Source of the DNA: Verrucomicrobiaceae bacterium
Lineage (GTDB): Bacteria > Verrucomicrobiota > Verrucomicrobiia > Verrucomicrobiales > Verrucomicrobiaceae
Length of the DNA: 64,000 bases
NCBI GenBank assembly: GCA_016713245.1
Contig: JADJPM010000001.1
Coordinates: 1,860,001 to 1,924,000 of the forward strand
Direction of reading: 5' to 3'
The position numbers were made by a program, and so were the translations under genes. Shown piece by piece: positions 16,413-24,602 of this stretch. A model generated the notes under the pieces. That model saw only the letters and a list, made by a program, of their open reading frames with translations. It was not told the DNA's origin and ran no database searches. Numbering within the stretch: the stretch's first letter is position 1; the number at the start of each line of letters is the position of its first letter.

Positions 16413-18830
16413 ATGAAATCGTTGCTGCTCCCTGCTCTCGCCTTTGTTTTCGTCCTCGTCAGTTGCGAAAAGGCCGCGCCGCCACCTGTGGCCGAGCAGC
16501 CCGTGAAGGCACCCGTCGGTGACACCGCACTGCGTGAGGCTCGTGATGCCCTCGCCCGGCAGGCCATGGAGGTCGAGACCCGCAGCGCCCTCCTCGACAA
16601 GCAGCTCGCCGACCTCGAAGCCCGGCTGCAGCAAAGCGAAAACGAAGCACTTCGAGGCCAGTTGGAAGGCCTGCGACAGCAAAACGACCAACTCCGCACC
16701 CAGGCCGACACCGCCCGCAGACAGAGTGATACCCTCACCCAGCGCCTCGCCGCCTCCGCCCCGGCCGCGGCGGCCCCTTTGGCAGCACCAGCCGCTCCGC
16801 GAGACTACGCCGTCTTTTATGAACGCCTCGCCCCGCATGGTCGGTGGCTTGACGTGAGCGGTCACGGCCTCTGTTTTCAGCCTCGCCTTGCTCGCAACCG
16901 CACCTGGCGGCCCTATGTCGATGGCTGCTGGGGCTGGTCCTCGCTTGGGTGGACGTGGCAGACGAGCGAGCCCTTTGGCTGGGCCACCTACCACTATGGT
17001 CGCTGGGTGAATCTGACCTCGCACGGCTGGCTTTGGGTCCCCGGCTGCGAATGGGCACCTGCCTGGGTCGCCTGGCGGCAAAGCCGTGACCACATCGGCT
17101 GGGCCCCGCTGCCACCAGAAAGCGGCCCCTGTGCCCCTGTCCGTCGTGATTGCGACACCCGTTACAACCTCGGCCCAGCCAGTTACACCTTCGTTCGCAC
17201 CACCCATTTCGTGCGGCCCAGCTACAGCGCCTGCATCCAGCCCGTCAGCTACAACAGCACCCTCTTTCACCACACCGTCAACATCACCCAGATCGTCCCC
17301 TGCGGCGGCGGAAAACCCGGCGGCACCCCGCTTTACATGCATCACGGCGGCCCCCCACGGCACCAGATCGAGGAAACCTGCCGCCAGCCCGTTCCGCAGA
17401 CGCAAATTCACCCTGTCGAGCCTGCTCAAATAGCCATCAAGCCTTCCAACCTAGGCCCGCCGAGAGGTTCACCCTCCGTCATCGAACTGGTACAATTTCC
17501 GCCTGCCGCCCAAAACAAGCTGCCTGACGTGCGGCCCGTCGAGCGCATCGAAAACCCCATCCTCGCCAATCCCTACGCCGGCGTCCCCGCCAGTGCCCGC
17601 CCTGCCATTCAGCAAACCTTGGCCGCCGAGGTCAGGCAGGTCGTCCTCGCCGATTCGCCCAGGCCGATGCCCTCCAATCCAACGCCCGAAGCACCCGCGA
17701 CCCTGCCAGAAAGCACCCCCAGCACTCCCGAGACCTCCAGCAGCCCGACCGAGCCACAGCCAGCCCTCACGGCCAATCTCAGCGCGCCCATCGAAAATCG
17801 TGGTGCCCAGCCCCAAATCACCCCGCCGAATCTCCCGCCCGTCGTGATCGATCAGCCCGCCCTCTTGGTGAGCACACCGCTCACATCGTCAGAAAGGTCA
17901 GACCGGTCAGAAATGTCAGTTCCTTCCGCTCCAAGCCCGATCGAGCCACCGCAGCCGACAACGACAGCCACCCTTCCACCCACCGAAACCCCGCCCGCCA
18001 CTCCCGAAACCACCACCGTCCCCGTCATACCTCCCGCTGCCGACGAAGCTGTCCGTGCGGCCGCCGAGCAGCAGGCCCAAATGGCCGCCGCCCAGCAACA
18101 GCAGGCCGAAGAAACGGCCCGCCGAGCGGCCGAAGAAGAAACCGCCCGCCAAGCCCAGATGCAGGCCCAAACTCAAGCCGCTGAAACCCAACGCCAGACC
18201 CAGGAGCAGGCTCAACAACAAGCCCAGATGGAAGCCGCCCGTGTCGCACAGGAAGAAGCGCAGCAAATGCGAGCTAAAGAAACCGACCGCCGAGCTATCG
18301 AAGAAGAAGCGGCTCGCCAAGCTCAGATGCAGGCCCAAAGCCAAGCCGCCGAAGCCCAACGCTTGGCCCAGGAACAAGCTCAACAACAAGCAGCTCAGAT
18401 GGAAGCTGCCCGCGTCGCTGCCGAAGAAGCCCAGCGTCAAGCGCAGATGGAAGCCCAGCGCCAAGCTCAAATGGAGGCGCAACGCCAAGCCCAAGAAGAG
18501 CAGCGTCAGGCCCAGATGGAAGCCCAGCGCCAAGCTCAAATGGAGGCGCAACGCCAAGCCCAAGAAGAGCAGCGCCAAGCCCAGATGGAAGCTCAACGCC
18601 AAGCTCAAATGGAGGCGCAACGCCAAGCCCAAGAAGAACAGCGTCAGGCCCAGATGGAAGCGCAGCGCCAAGCTCAAATGGAGGCACAACGACAAGCCGA
18701 AGAAGCCGCTCGTCGTGCCGCTGAAGAAGCGCAGCGCCAAGCTCAAATGGAAGCTCAGCGCCAGGCCGAAGAAGCCGCTCGTCAGGCCGCCGCTGCTGCC
18801 GCGCAACAGCCTTCACCACCACCTCAGTGA
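16413..18830 (+). CDS. DUF6600-type lipoprotein with coiled coil and Q/A/E-rich tandem repeats
   Basis: The 805-residue protein starts with a lipoprotein signal, MKSLLLPALAFVFVLVSC, with lipobox LVSC and Cys18. Residues about 35-110 are a heptad-like coiled coil. Residues about 130-240 form a Trp-rich module (YERLAPHGRWLDV, CWGWSSLGWTWQ, YGRWVNLTSHGWLWVPG) that resembles DUF6600. A proline-rich, low-complexity linker follows, then an alanine/glutamine/glutamate-rich helical region from about 540 to the end, containing 23-residue tandem repeats (from residue 676). A 9-bp-period microsatellite is embedded at 17888-17923. Likely an envelope-anchored structural protein; no enzymatic function is visible. 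Confidence 0.8.
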   Translation: MKSLLLPALAFVFVLVSCEKAAPPPVAEQPVKAPVGDTALREARDALARQAMEVETRSALLDKQLADLEARLQQSENEALRGQLEGLRQQNDQLRTQADTARRQSDTLTQRLAASAPAAAAPLAAPAAPRDYAVFYERLAPHGRWLDVSGHGLCFQPRLARNRTWRPYVDGCWGWSSLGWTWQTSEPFGWATYHYGRWVNLTSHGWLWVPGCEWAPAWVAWRQSRDHIGWAPLPPESGPCAPVRRDCDTRYNLGPASYTFVRTTHFVRPSYSACIQPVSYNSTLFHHTVNITQIVPCGGGKPGGTPLYMHHGGPPRHQIEETCRQPVPQTQIHPVEPAQIAIKPSNLGPPRGSPSVIELVQFPPAAQNKLPDVRPVERIENPILANPYAGVPASARPAIQQTLAAEVRQVVLADSPRPMPSNPTPEAPATLPESTPSTPETSSSPTEPQPALTANLSAPIENRGAQPQITPPNLPPVVIDQPALLVSTPLTSSERSDRSEMSVPSAPSPIEPPQPTTTATLPPTETPPATPETTTVPVIPPAADEAVRAAAEQQAQMAAAQQQQAEETARRAAEEETARQAQMQAQTQAAETQRQTQEQAQQQAQMEAARVAQEEAQQMRAKETDRRAIEEEAARQAQMQAQSQAAEAQRLAQEQAQQQAAQMEAARVAAEEAQRQAQMEAQRQAQMEAQRQAQEEQRQAQMEAQRQAQMEAQRQAQEEQRQAQMEAQRQAQMEAQRQAQEEQRQAQMEAQRQAQMEAQRQAEEAARRAAEEAQRQAQMEAQRQAEEAARQAAAAAAQQPSPPPQ
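17888..17923 (+). repeat. 9-bp-period in-frame repeat, family B copy 1 (GTCAGANNN)
   Basis: Units GTCAGAAAG, GTCAGACCG, GTCAGAAAT, GTCAGTTCC occur in tandem inside the DUF6600 lipoprotein gene, encoding an SERSDRSEMS-like stretch in its proline-rich linker. A related array with GTCCGAC units lies in the DUF1549 gene at 29345-29380. Confidence 0.65.
18438..18698 (+). repeat. 69-bp coding tandem repeat (23-residue unit)
   Basis: Three full 69-bp units start at 18438, 18507 and 18576, and a partial fourth runs from 18645 to 18698. Each encodes the unit QAQMEAQRQAQMEAQRQ plus AQEEQR. Copies differ mostly at synonymous positions (caa/cag, gcc/gct), so the peptide has been kept. The array sits in the C-terminal helical region of the DUF6600 lipoprotein. 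Confidence 0.9.
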
Positions 18831-18905
18831 GCTGTTGAAGGCCAACAGAAGAGAAATTCGAGATTCACAAACCGTGGCGGAGTGGGGTATTCATTTCGCC
18901 ATCCC

Positions 18906-19886
18906 ATGCGCACTCTCGTCATCCTCCTGTTCCTAGGCTTCCATCTTCAAGCCCAGCAGCCCGCCGCGCCCAAACCGAAGCCTCCGGCCTATCTCAGCGC
19001 GGCGGAAGCTGGTGAGGATTTTCTGATTCAAGGCGAGTACACCGGTCAGATCGACGGCCAGGAAATCGCCGTGCAGGTTTGGGCCAAGGGCAAAGGCGAG
19101 TTTGAAGCCGTCGCCTACCTTGGCGGCCTGCCTGGAGCAGGTTGGAACGAGGATCGGAGAACGATCGAGCGTGTCCAAGGTCGCCGCGATGCGGGCAAAA
19201 ACACCGCCTCTTTTCCAAGTGGAGGCGGTGATATCACCGCCGATGGCAAAACGATCCAAATCGAGGCGGGCGACCAGAAAAACACCCTCACCAAGCAAAC
19301 TCGCACCTCTCTCACCCTCGGTGCCAAGCCTCCTGCCGGTGCCGTGGTTCTCTTCGACGGCCAAGGCGCGAACCGCTTTCCGAACTCGCAGATCGACGAC
19401 AAGCTCCAGGCTCTCAAAGAAGGCCTCACGAGCGAAGACACCTTTCACGACTGCTCCCTGCACATCGAATTCATGCAGCCCTTCATGCCCGAGGCACGCG
19501 GCCAGGGCCGTGGAAACAGCGGCCTGTATCTGCAAGGCCGCTACGAGGTCCAAATGCTCGACAGCTTTGCGCTCGCAGGCAAAGACAACGAATGCGGCGG
19601 ACTCTACAAGATCGCCTCGCCACGGGTTAACATGTGCCTGCCCCCGCTCACTTGGCAAACCTACGACGTGGACTTCACCGCCGCGAAGTATGACGAAACC
19701 GGCCAGAAGCTCGTGAACGCGAAAATCAGCGTGAAACACAACGGCGTGCTCATTCACGAAAACCAGGAACTCCCCGGCCCCACGGCCTCGGCTCCTCGAA
19801 AGGAAGACGACACCCCCGGCCCCGTGTACCTGCAAAACCACGGCAACCCCGTCCGCTATCGGAACATCTGGATGGTGAGGAGGTAG
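18906..19886 (+). CDS. Secreted DUF1080 (3-keto-disaccharide hydrolase-like) protein
   Basis: From the ATG at 18906 the protein has 326 residues and a signal peptide MRTLVILLFLGFHLQAQQ; an in-frame GTG at 18882 would spoil it. The C-terminal two thirds is a DUF1080 concanavalin-like fold: GAVVLFDGQGANRF, DCSLHIEFMQPFMPEARGQ, GNSGLYLQGRYEVQMLDSF, DVDFTAA and the ending GNPVRYRNIWMVRR. DUF1080 proteins are abundant in Verrucomicrobia and Planctomycetes and some hydrolyse 3-keto-glycosides; substrate here is unknown. It lies 75 bp after the DUF6600 gene on the same strand and ends against a hairpin repeat. Confidence 0.88.
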   Translation: MRTLVILLFLGFHLQAQQPAAPKPKPPAYLSAAEAGEDFLIQGEYTGQIDGQEIAVQVWAKGKGEFEAVAYLGGLPGAGWNEDRRTIERVQGRRDAGKNTASFPSGGGDITADGKTIQIEAGDQKNTLTKQTRTSLTLGAKPPAGAVVLFDGQGANRFPNSQIDDKLQALKEGLTSEDTFHDCSLHIEFMQPFMPEARGQGRGNSGLYLQGRYEVQMLDSFALAGKDNECGGLYKIASPRVNMCLPPLTWQTYDVDFTAAKYDETGQKLVNAKISVKHNGVLIHENQELPGPTASAPRKEDDTPGPVYLQNHGNPVRYRNIWMVRR

Positions 19887-19893
19887 GTGAGGC

Positions 19894-19962
19894 GGAGTGT
19901 TGGAGTAGTGGAGTGATGGAGTGTTGTGATTTTCCCATCACTCCAGCTCTCCGTCACTCCAC
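19894..19962. repeat. 8-bp-period hairpin repeat, family A copy 2
   Basis: Four units GGAGTGTT GGAGTAGT GGAGTGAT GGAGTGTT lead into a loop with GTGATTTTCC and then complementary CACTCC units. It fills the gap between two convergent genes, where it could act as a bidirectional transcription end. The loop sequence is shared with the copy at 27606-27667. Confidence 0.85.
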
Positions 19963-19974
19963 TGCCGCGTCGCT

Positions 19975-20967
19975 TCACGCCGGCTGGCGCACATGCGCCC
20001 AGGCATGCACATGCGGATCACCACGGAAGTAGAAGACCGCGTTCGGGCCTTCGATCTGCCACACGTCCCACACGCCGTCCTTGCCCACGTCCTGATCTTT
20101 GAAGAAGGCCATGTGCAGGTTGTCGAAACCGCCTGCTTCGATGTAGCTCGCGGCTTCTTTGGCATCGTGCTCGCGGAAAGGCTTCAGCAAATCGCCGATC
20201 ACCTTGCGGACGAGGTCCTTTTGATCACCGCTCAGATCGGTCATGCGGAGGCCTTCGAGACCGGATTTCTTGCCGGTGAGCTCCACGGTGAGGTTACCGC
20301 GTTCCTGACGCGATTTGCCCAGAAGAGCCGCCTCCCGCTGCTTGCCATCGAGAGCGGCGAAGACCTCGTTCGCACGCTTTGCCTGATACCAGTAGGCATT
20401 GCCGGCATGATCCGGCTTCTCGTTGAAGCTACCGGCGGCATGACCGTAGAAAATCGGGCCGCCAAAGGCCGCGCCCTTTTCGCTGTCGCCATCGCAGCGG
20501 CGCGTGCAGTGGCGGCCGGTGAGCACAAACTCGAACTGACCCGTGCCCGGCTCGCCAAACAAAGCGATCGAGGCACTCGGAAAGCCGCCGTCGCCTTTGT
20601 TGTCGTGATCGAACTGCCGCCAGACCTCGGTCTTGTATTCATCGCTGTGCAGCTTGTCGAAAATCTCCCGCACCATGGCCTGCTGGTCGGCATTGAGTAC
20701 ATCACGGATGGGCTGCTTCACGATGTGCCAGTTGTTATCCACCTTCTGGCGACGCGGATCACTCCACGGCAGGCAAATGGAGGCTTTCTGCTTCTCATCC
20801 AGCGTTTTGTAGAGCTGCGTCACCAGCGTTTCGGAGGGCAGCGAGGCCGCCGGAGCACTTTCGGCATAGGCAGAGCCTAAAAAGCCCGCCGCAGCCGCCT
20901 GAGCGCTGCGAGCGAGAAAATTACGACGGGAGACAGACGAAGGCTGGAGGAGGGTTGGGGTGTTCAT
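19975..20967 (-). CDS. Tat-exported DUF3500-like protein
   Basis: The 330-residue protein has a twin-arginine signal (SRRNFLARSAQAAAAGFLG) and an AxA-like cleavage region AYAESA. The mature part contains SICLPWSDPRRQKVDNNWH, FDKLHSDEYKTEVWRQFDHD, FEFVLTGRHCTRRCDGDS, IFYGHAAG and the ending FYFRGDPHVHAWAHV, which matches my recollection of DUF3500 proteins. The HCTRRCDGD and H-V-H segments look like potential metal or cofactor ligands, but no function is established. Tat export suggests a folded cofactor-bearing protein in the periplasm. The gene converges with the DUF1080 gene. Confidence 0.7.
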   Translation of the reverse strand: MNTPTLLQPSSVSRRNFLARSAQAAAAGFLGSAYAESAPAASLPSETLVTQLYKTLDEKQKASICLPWSDPRRQKVDNNWHIVKQPIRDVLNADQQAMVREIFDKLHSDEYKTEVWRQFDHDNKGDGGFPSASIALFGEPGTGQFEFVLTGRHCTRRCDGDSEKGAAFGGPIFYGHAAGSFNEKPDHAGNAYWYQAKRANEVFAALDGKQREAALLGKSRQERGNLTVELTGKKSGLEGLRMTDLSGDQKDLVRKVIGDLLKPFREHDAKEAASYIEAGGFDNLHMAFFKDQDVGKDGVWDVWQIEGPNAVFYFRGDPHVHAWAHVRQPA

Positions 20968-21013
20968 GGCGCGGTTGTATCAAACAACGCCATTCACGGG
21001 AAGTTCTTTTGTG

Positions 21014-21030
21014 GTCGGCCTCCGGCCGAC
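21014..21030. repeat. Short perfect hairpin GTCGGCC-TCC-GGCCGAC
   Basis: A 7-bp perfect stem with a 3-base loop lies just downstream of the minus-strand gene ending at 21036. There is no T-run on either strand, so it is not a standard intrinsic terminator. Its exact symmetry suggests a small dispersed palindrome. Confidence 0.4.
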
Positions 21031-21035
21031 ACGCC

Positions 21036-21842
21036 TCACTTCCCCTTCTCCCACATCACCTGCATCAGATCGCCCATGCGCTGACGGGTTTTGAGGACGG
21101 CTTCGGCGCTGGGAAGTTCCTCAGGCTTGGTGAGCCAGAGTGTTTGTGTCTCAAACAAAGCGCCCTGCACGAGCTGAAGGAGCGGGGTGCGGCGCTTTTT
21201 CTCGCTGATGCGGTCAAAGCGGTCGCGCATGAGCTGGAGGGTGGTGGTGGAGCCGATGCAGAGATGGCGGGATTCGCTGCCGGGGAGGTCGGCGATGAGG
21301 GTGGAGGAGACTTCGAGCAGGCGCAGCCAAAGGCCGGTGTCGATCAGAAGGGCGAGATCTTCGTCCTGCATCTCGCGGAGCAGTCGCTGGAGCTCCTGGT
21401 GACCTTCGGTGATCTCCAGTTGGAGTTCTTTCCACTGCTCCATCTCGGCCATTTTGCCCTGAGCCATGAGACGAGGCATGATCTTTTCGCCCAGGCCGAG
21501 CGTGCGGCAGTAGTTCACCATCTCCTGATTGGTGTTTCGATACTGCTGCGAGTCACCGGCCTGCCAGATGAGGTAGCTTTCGGCGATCAAACTGCCCAGC
21601 ACGAGGGCGGAGCGGCTGCGATCCGTCGAAGGGGTGGGTGGCGGAGGCCGGAAAAGCAGGCGCCAGCGGGCTTTCGCGGCCTTGCCGAGCACGTCGAGGA
21701 ACTCGGCGGGCGTCTGATCCACCACGCCGATGATCGGTGACACAGCCAGCCCGGGCTCCGAAGTCGCAATTTGACCACGCAGCACCCCGCAGCAGGCGAT
21801 CAGGCTGATCGCAGCAAAAAGGAGGCGCTGGCAGGGAATCAT
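21036..21842 (-). CDS. Secreted hypothetical protein
   Basis: I chose the ATG at 21842, giving 268 residues with a signal peptide (MIPCQRLLFAAISLIACCGV); the longer frame from 21884 would run into glmS. The mature protein is mostly helical and charged, with EMEQWKELQLEITEGHQELQ, DEDLALLIDTGLWLRLLEVS and RDRFDRISEKKRRTPLLQLV. I do not recognise a family. It starts 34 bp after the glmS stop on the same strand, so it may be cotranscribed with glmS. Confidence 0.65.
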   Translation of the reverse strand: MIPCQRLLFAAISLIACCGVLRGQIATSEPGLAVSPIIGVVDQTPAEFLDVLGKAAKARWRLLFRPPPPTPSTDRSRSALVLGSLIAESYLIWQAGDSQQYRNTNQEMVNYCRTLGLGEKIMPRLMAQGKMAEMEQWKELQLEITEGHQELQRLLREMQDEDLALLIDTGLWLRLLEVSSTLIADLPGSESRHLCIGSTTTLQLMRDRFDRISEKKRRTPLLQLVQGALFETQTLWLTKPEELPSAEAVLKTRQRMGDLMQVMWEKGK

Positions 21843-21876
21843 GGTTGGCTGGGCTTCGACGAGGGAAAGCCCAGTA

Positions 21877-23727
21877 TTACTCAACTGTCACGCTTTTCGC
21901 CAAGTTTCTCGGCTTATCCACATCACAGCCACGGGCGACGGCGACGTAGTAACTGAAAAGCTGAAGCGGAATGACATTCAAAAGCGGCGTGAGGTAGCTT
22001 GGGCAGTCCGGGACGTAAATGACGTCCTGCGTGAGGCGCTCCAACTCCGTGCGGCCTTCGGTGGTGACAGCGATGACGGGGCCTTTGCGGGCGAGCACTT
22101 CCTCGATGTTGCTGACGTTCTTATCAAAAACCGCATCACCGGGCGCGATGAACACGCTCGGCATGTCCGGCTTCACCAGGGCGATCACGCCGTGCTTCAG
22201 TTCGGCACTCGGATGGCCGCTGGCGTAGATGTAGCTGATTTCCTTCATCTTCAGCGCTCCTTCGAGAGCCACGGGATAGTTCGCCTGGCGGCCCATGAAG
22301 AGCATGCCCTCGGCGTGGCAGTGCTTTTCGGCGATGGCCTTGATCTTGTCCGCCTGCTTCAAAATCGCCACGATCTTGTCCGGCAAGGCTTCGAGCTGGT
22401 CGATCATCTCCAGGCCATCAACGCTGGAAAGATGGTGAATGCGGCCGAGTAGCAAACTCAGCAGCGTGAGGATGGTGACCTGCGAGGTGAAGGTCTTCGT
22501 GGCTGCCACGCCGATTTCGGGGCCGGCGTGGATGTAAACGCCGCCGTCGCTCTCACGGGCGATGGTGCTGCCCACGGTGTTTACGATGCCGAGGCAGTGA
22601 ATGCCTTTGCGCTGGCCCTCGCGCATCGCGGCGAGCGTATCAATCGTCTCGCCGCTCTGGCTCATGACGAATTGCAGCGTGTTCTTGTTGGTCGGCACAT
22701 TGCGGTAGCGGAACTCGCTGGCGATTTCGACCTCCGTGGGCACGCGGGCCAGCGTCTCGATCAAATACTCGCCCACCATCGCCGCATGATACGCCGTGCC
22801 GCAGCCGGCGAGGATGATGCGGTCGATTTGCGCCAGCTCACGCGAGGTCATGTTCAGGCCGCCGAGCACCGCCGTGCATTCATCGCGAGAAAGGCGGCCG
22901 CGCATGGCATTGCGCAGGCTTTGCGGCTGCTCGTAGATTTCCTTGAGCATGAAGTGCGGGAAGTCGCCCTTCTCCGCGTCGTCGGCGCTGAATTCCACGC
23001 GGCTCACTTTCACTTCGGCGGGCGTGCCTTGATGGGATTGCACATCGTAGCTGTCCTTCGTGATGGTGACGATGTCGTAGTCGTTCAGGTAAACGACATC
23101 GCGGGTGTGGTTCACCACGGCGGCCACGTCGCTGGCCAGGAAGTGCTCGTTCTTGCCGAGACCGATGATCAAGGGGCTGCCGAGCCGGGCACCGACGATC
23201 ACGCCGGGCAGGTCCGCATGCATCACGGCGATGCCGTAGGTGCCTTTCACGCGGGCTAGAGCGGCCTTCACGGCACCGACGAGGCGCTGCGTGCCATCTT
23301 TCTCCTTCGATTCGTCAAAGTAAGTGCCCACCAGATGCGAGAGCACCTCCGTGTCCGTCTGCGAGTGGAAGGTGTGGCCTTTCGCGGCGAGTTGATCCCG
23401 CAGCGACTGGTAGTTCTCGATCACGCCATTGTGCACGAGGACCAGTTTGCCGCCCTGATCGGGATGCGGGTGGGCGTTTTCATCCGTGGCGGGGCCGTGC
23501 GTGGCCCAGCGGGTGTGAGAGATGCCCACGGTGCCTTCCGGCTTCGCCTCCTCGACGGCGAGGCGCAGGTTGTCGATGCGCCCGGCCTTTTTCACCGTGT
23601 GCAGTCCGCCGGTGCCGCAAAGCGCCATGCCAGCCGAGTCATAGCCGCGATATTCCAGACGACGAAGACCATCCAGAAGGATGGAGCTGGCCTGACGAGT
23701 TCCGATGTAGCCGACGATTCCGCACAT
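21877..23727 (-). CDS. glmS: Glutamine-fructose-6-phosphate aminotransferase (isomerizing)
   Basis: The 616-residue enzyme is full length. It starts MCGIVGYIGTRQASSILLDG, so Cys2 is the glutaminase nucleophile after Met removal, and has RGYDSAG, HTRWATHGP and the glutaminase GNG-equivalent VHNGVIENY. The two SIS domains follow: CGTAYHAAMVGEYLIE and MSQSGETIDTLAAM, then MGRQANYPVALEGALKMKEI and HPSAELKHG. It ends KPRNLAKSVTVE, as in Escherichia coli. It makes glucosamine-6-phosphate for cell-wall and polysaccharide amino sugars. The upstream 128 bp separate it from the split FAD gene on the opposite strand. Confidence 0.97.
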   Translation of the reverse strand: MCGIVGYIGTRQASSILLDGLRRLEYRGYDSAGMALCGTGGLHTVKKAGRIDNLRLAVEEAKPEGTVGISHTRWATHGPATDENAHPHPDQGGKLVLVHNGVIENYQSLRDQLAAKGHTFHSQTDTEVLSHLVGTYFDESKEKDGTQRLVGAVKAALARVKGTYGIAVMHADLPGVIVGARLGSPLIIGLGKNEHFLASDVAAVVNHTRDVVYLNDYDIVTITKDSYDVQSHQGTPAEVKVSRVEFSADDAEKGDFPHFMLKEIYEQPQSLRNAMRGRLSRDECTAVLGGLNMTSRELAQIDRIILAGCGTAYHAAMVGEYLIETLARVPTEVEIASEFRYRNVPTNKNTLQFVMSQSGETIDTLAAMREGQRKGIHCLGIVNTVGSTIARESDGGVYIHAGPEIGVAATKTFTSQVTILTLLSLLLGRIHHLSSVDGLEMIDQLEALPDKIVAILKQADKIKAIAEKHCHAEGMLFMGRQANYPVALEGALKMKEISYIYASGHPSAELKHGVIALVKPDMPSVFIAPGDAVFDKNVSNIEEVLARKGPVIAVTTEGRTELERLTQDVIYVPDCPSYLTPLLNVIPLQLFSYYVAVARGCDVDKPRNLAKSVTVE

Positions 23728-23855
23728 AAAGGGTCTTTGGGGGATAAAATGGATGGAGGGCGGAAAATCTACGGTCCATGTTGGAACCGCGCCAGTGAAT
23801 CATGCCTTATGGAAGCATTTGAATCGCCTGCGTTAGGCTGGAATAGAACTTTCTC

Positions 23856-23942
23856 ATGCCTCCCATCCTCATCATCGGCCAAGGTCTCGCTGGCACGGCG
23901 ACAGGAAAAGGCCGGTTGCCGTGGTGGAGGCGCATGTCATAA
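23856..23942 (+). pseudogene. Orphaned 5' end of the FAD oxidoreductase gene
   Basis: An ATG at 23856 opens a 28-codon frame beginning MPPILIIGQGLAGTA, identical over its Rossmann start to the FAD oxidoreductase encoded from 24599 (ALPILIIGQGLAGTALAW). After codon 15 the frame diverges into unrelated sequence and stops at 23940-23942. It is best read as the original start of that gene, separated from its body by the toxin-antitoxin module between the two copies. Confidence 0.75.
23862..23900 (+). repeat. 39-bp direct repeat, upstream copy flanking the vapBC module
   Basis: The 39 bases from CCCATCCTCATCATCGGCC to GGCACGGCG are identical to 24614-24652. The sequence codes for PILIIGQGLAGTA, the dinucleotide-binding motif of the FAD oxidoreductase. 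Sequence identity ends abruptly on both sides. Confidence 0.9.
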
Positions 23943-23950
23943 TCCGCCGC

Positions 23951-24208
23951 ATGAAAACCCTCACCCTCACCCTCGACGACGAGGTCTATGAGAAAGCGAT
24001 GAAGGCATGCCAGCAAACCCGTCGCTCTCTGCCAGAGCTGATTCGCGATCTCATGGGTTCCTGGCGGACAGGTTCGCATGGACAAGACCCTGGAGAAGCA
24101 ACGCTCACCGAACTCTGGGCCTTTGTGGACTCCAAGCCCCTGATCGAGGGCAGTGTCGGCCCTTTGAACCGAGACAGCCTCTACGAGCGTGGACTTCCTG
24201 GACACTAA
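23951..24208 (+). CDS. vapB: VapB-like antitoxin
   Basis: An 85-residue protein from the ATG at 23951 (MKTLTLTLDDEVYEKAMKAC). The N-terminal beta strand plus helices pattern, TLTLDDEVYEKAMKACQQT then RRSLPELIRDLM, is a ribbon-helix-helix DNA-binding domain; the rest is a toxin-binding tail. It overlaps the downstream PIN-domain gene by 20 bp, the usual antitoxin-toxin arrangement. It should neutralise the toxin and repress its own promoter. The module lies between two copies of a 39-bp repeat. Confidence 0.82.
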   Translation: MKTLTLTLDDEVYEKAMKACQQTRRSLPELIRDLMGSWRTGSHGQDPGEATLTELWAFVDSKPLIEGSVGPLNRDSLYERGLPGH

Positions 24209-24602
24209 CGTGCTCGTCTATGCCGCCAGTCGGCGGGCTGCAGACGCGGCCAAAGCGGCTGCGGCACGCGCCCTCATCCAGCCGACGGGTCAATGGATTT
24301 CCCTTCAGGTGCTGCAAGAGTTTTACCGCGTGGCGGTGCATCCGAAAAAGCTCGGTTACACGCATGAAGAGGCCGTCCAGATTTGTGCTCGATGGAAGAA
24401 GCTTTTCTCAGTGCTTGAGCCTGACCTTCCATTGTTTGATGCATCACTGGCGATCTGCGCCCGCTACCAGCTCAGCTACTTTGATTCCGCCATCATCGGA
24501 GCAGCGGAAAGGTGTGGATGTGACCGAGTATTTTCTGAGGACATGAACGACGGCCAGCAATACGGCGGGGTGAGGGTCGAGAATCCATTCCGTGGCCTGT
24601 GA
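24189..24602 (+). CDS. vapC: VapC-like PIN-domain ribonuclease toxin
   Basis: A 137-residue PIN-domain protein starting at GTG 24189. The acidic residues expected of the nuclease site are visible: Asp in FLDTNVLVYAAS, Glu in LQVLQEFYRVAV, and Asp in SYFDSAIIGAAERCGCD and VFSEDMNDG. VapC toxins cleave RNA (often tRNA or rRNA) when free of VapB. Its stop TGA overlaps the GTG start of the FAD oxidoreductase (GTGA at 24599-24602), so the module now appears to drive translation of that gene. Confidence 0.88.
   Translation: MDFLDTNVLVYAASRRAADAAKAAAARALIQPTGQWISLQVLQEFYRVAVHPKKLGYTHEEAVQICARWKKLFSVLEPDLPLFDASLAICARYQLSYFDSAIIGAAERCGCDRVFSEDMNDGQQYGGVRVENPFRGL

Noticed and set aside
18438..18698. 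Tandem repeat considered as a CRISPR array
   Set aside because: Units are contiguous coding repeats without spacers; no cas genes are in the window.
21014..21030. GTCGGCC hairpin as a rho-independent terminator
   Set aside because: Stem is short and no T-run follows on either strand.
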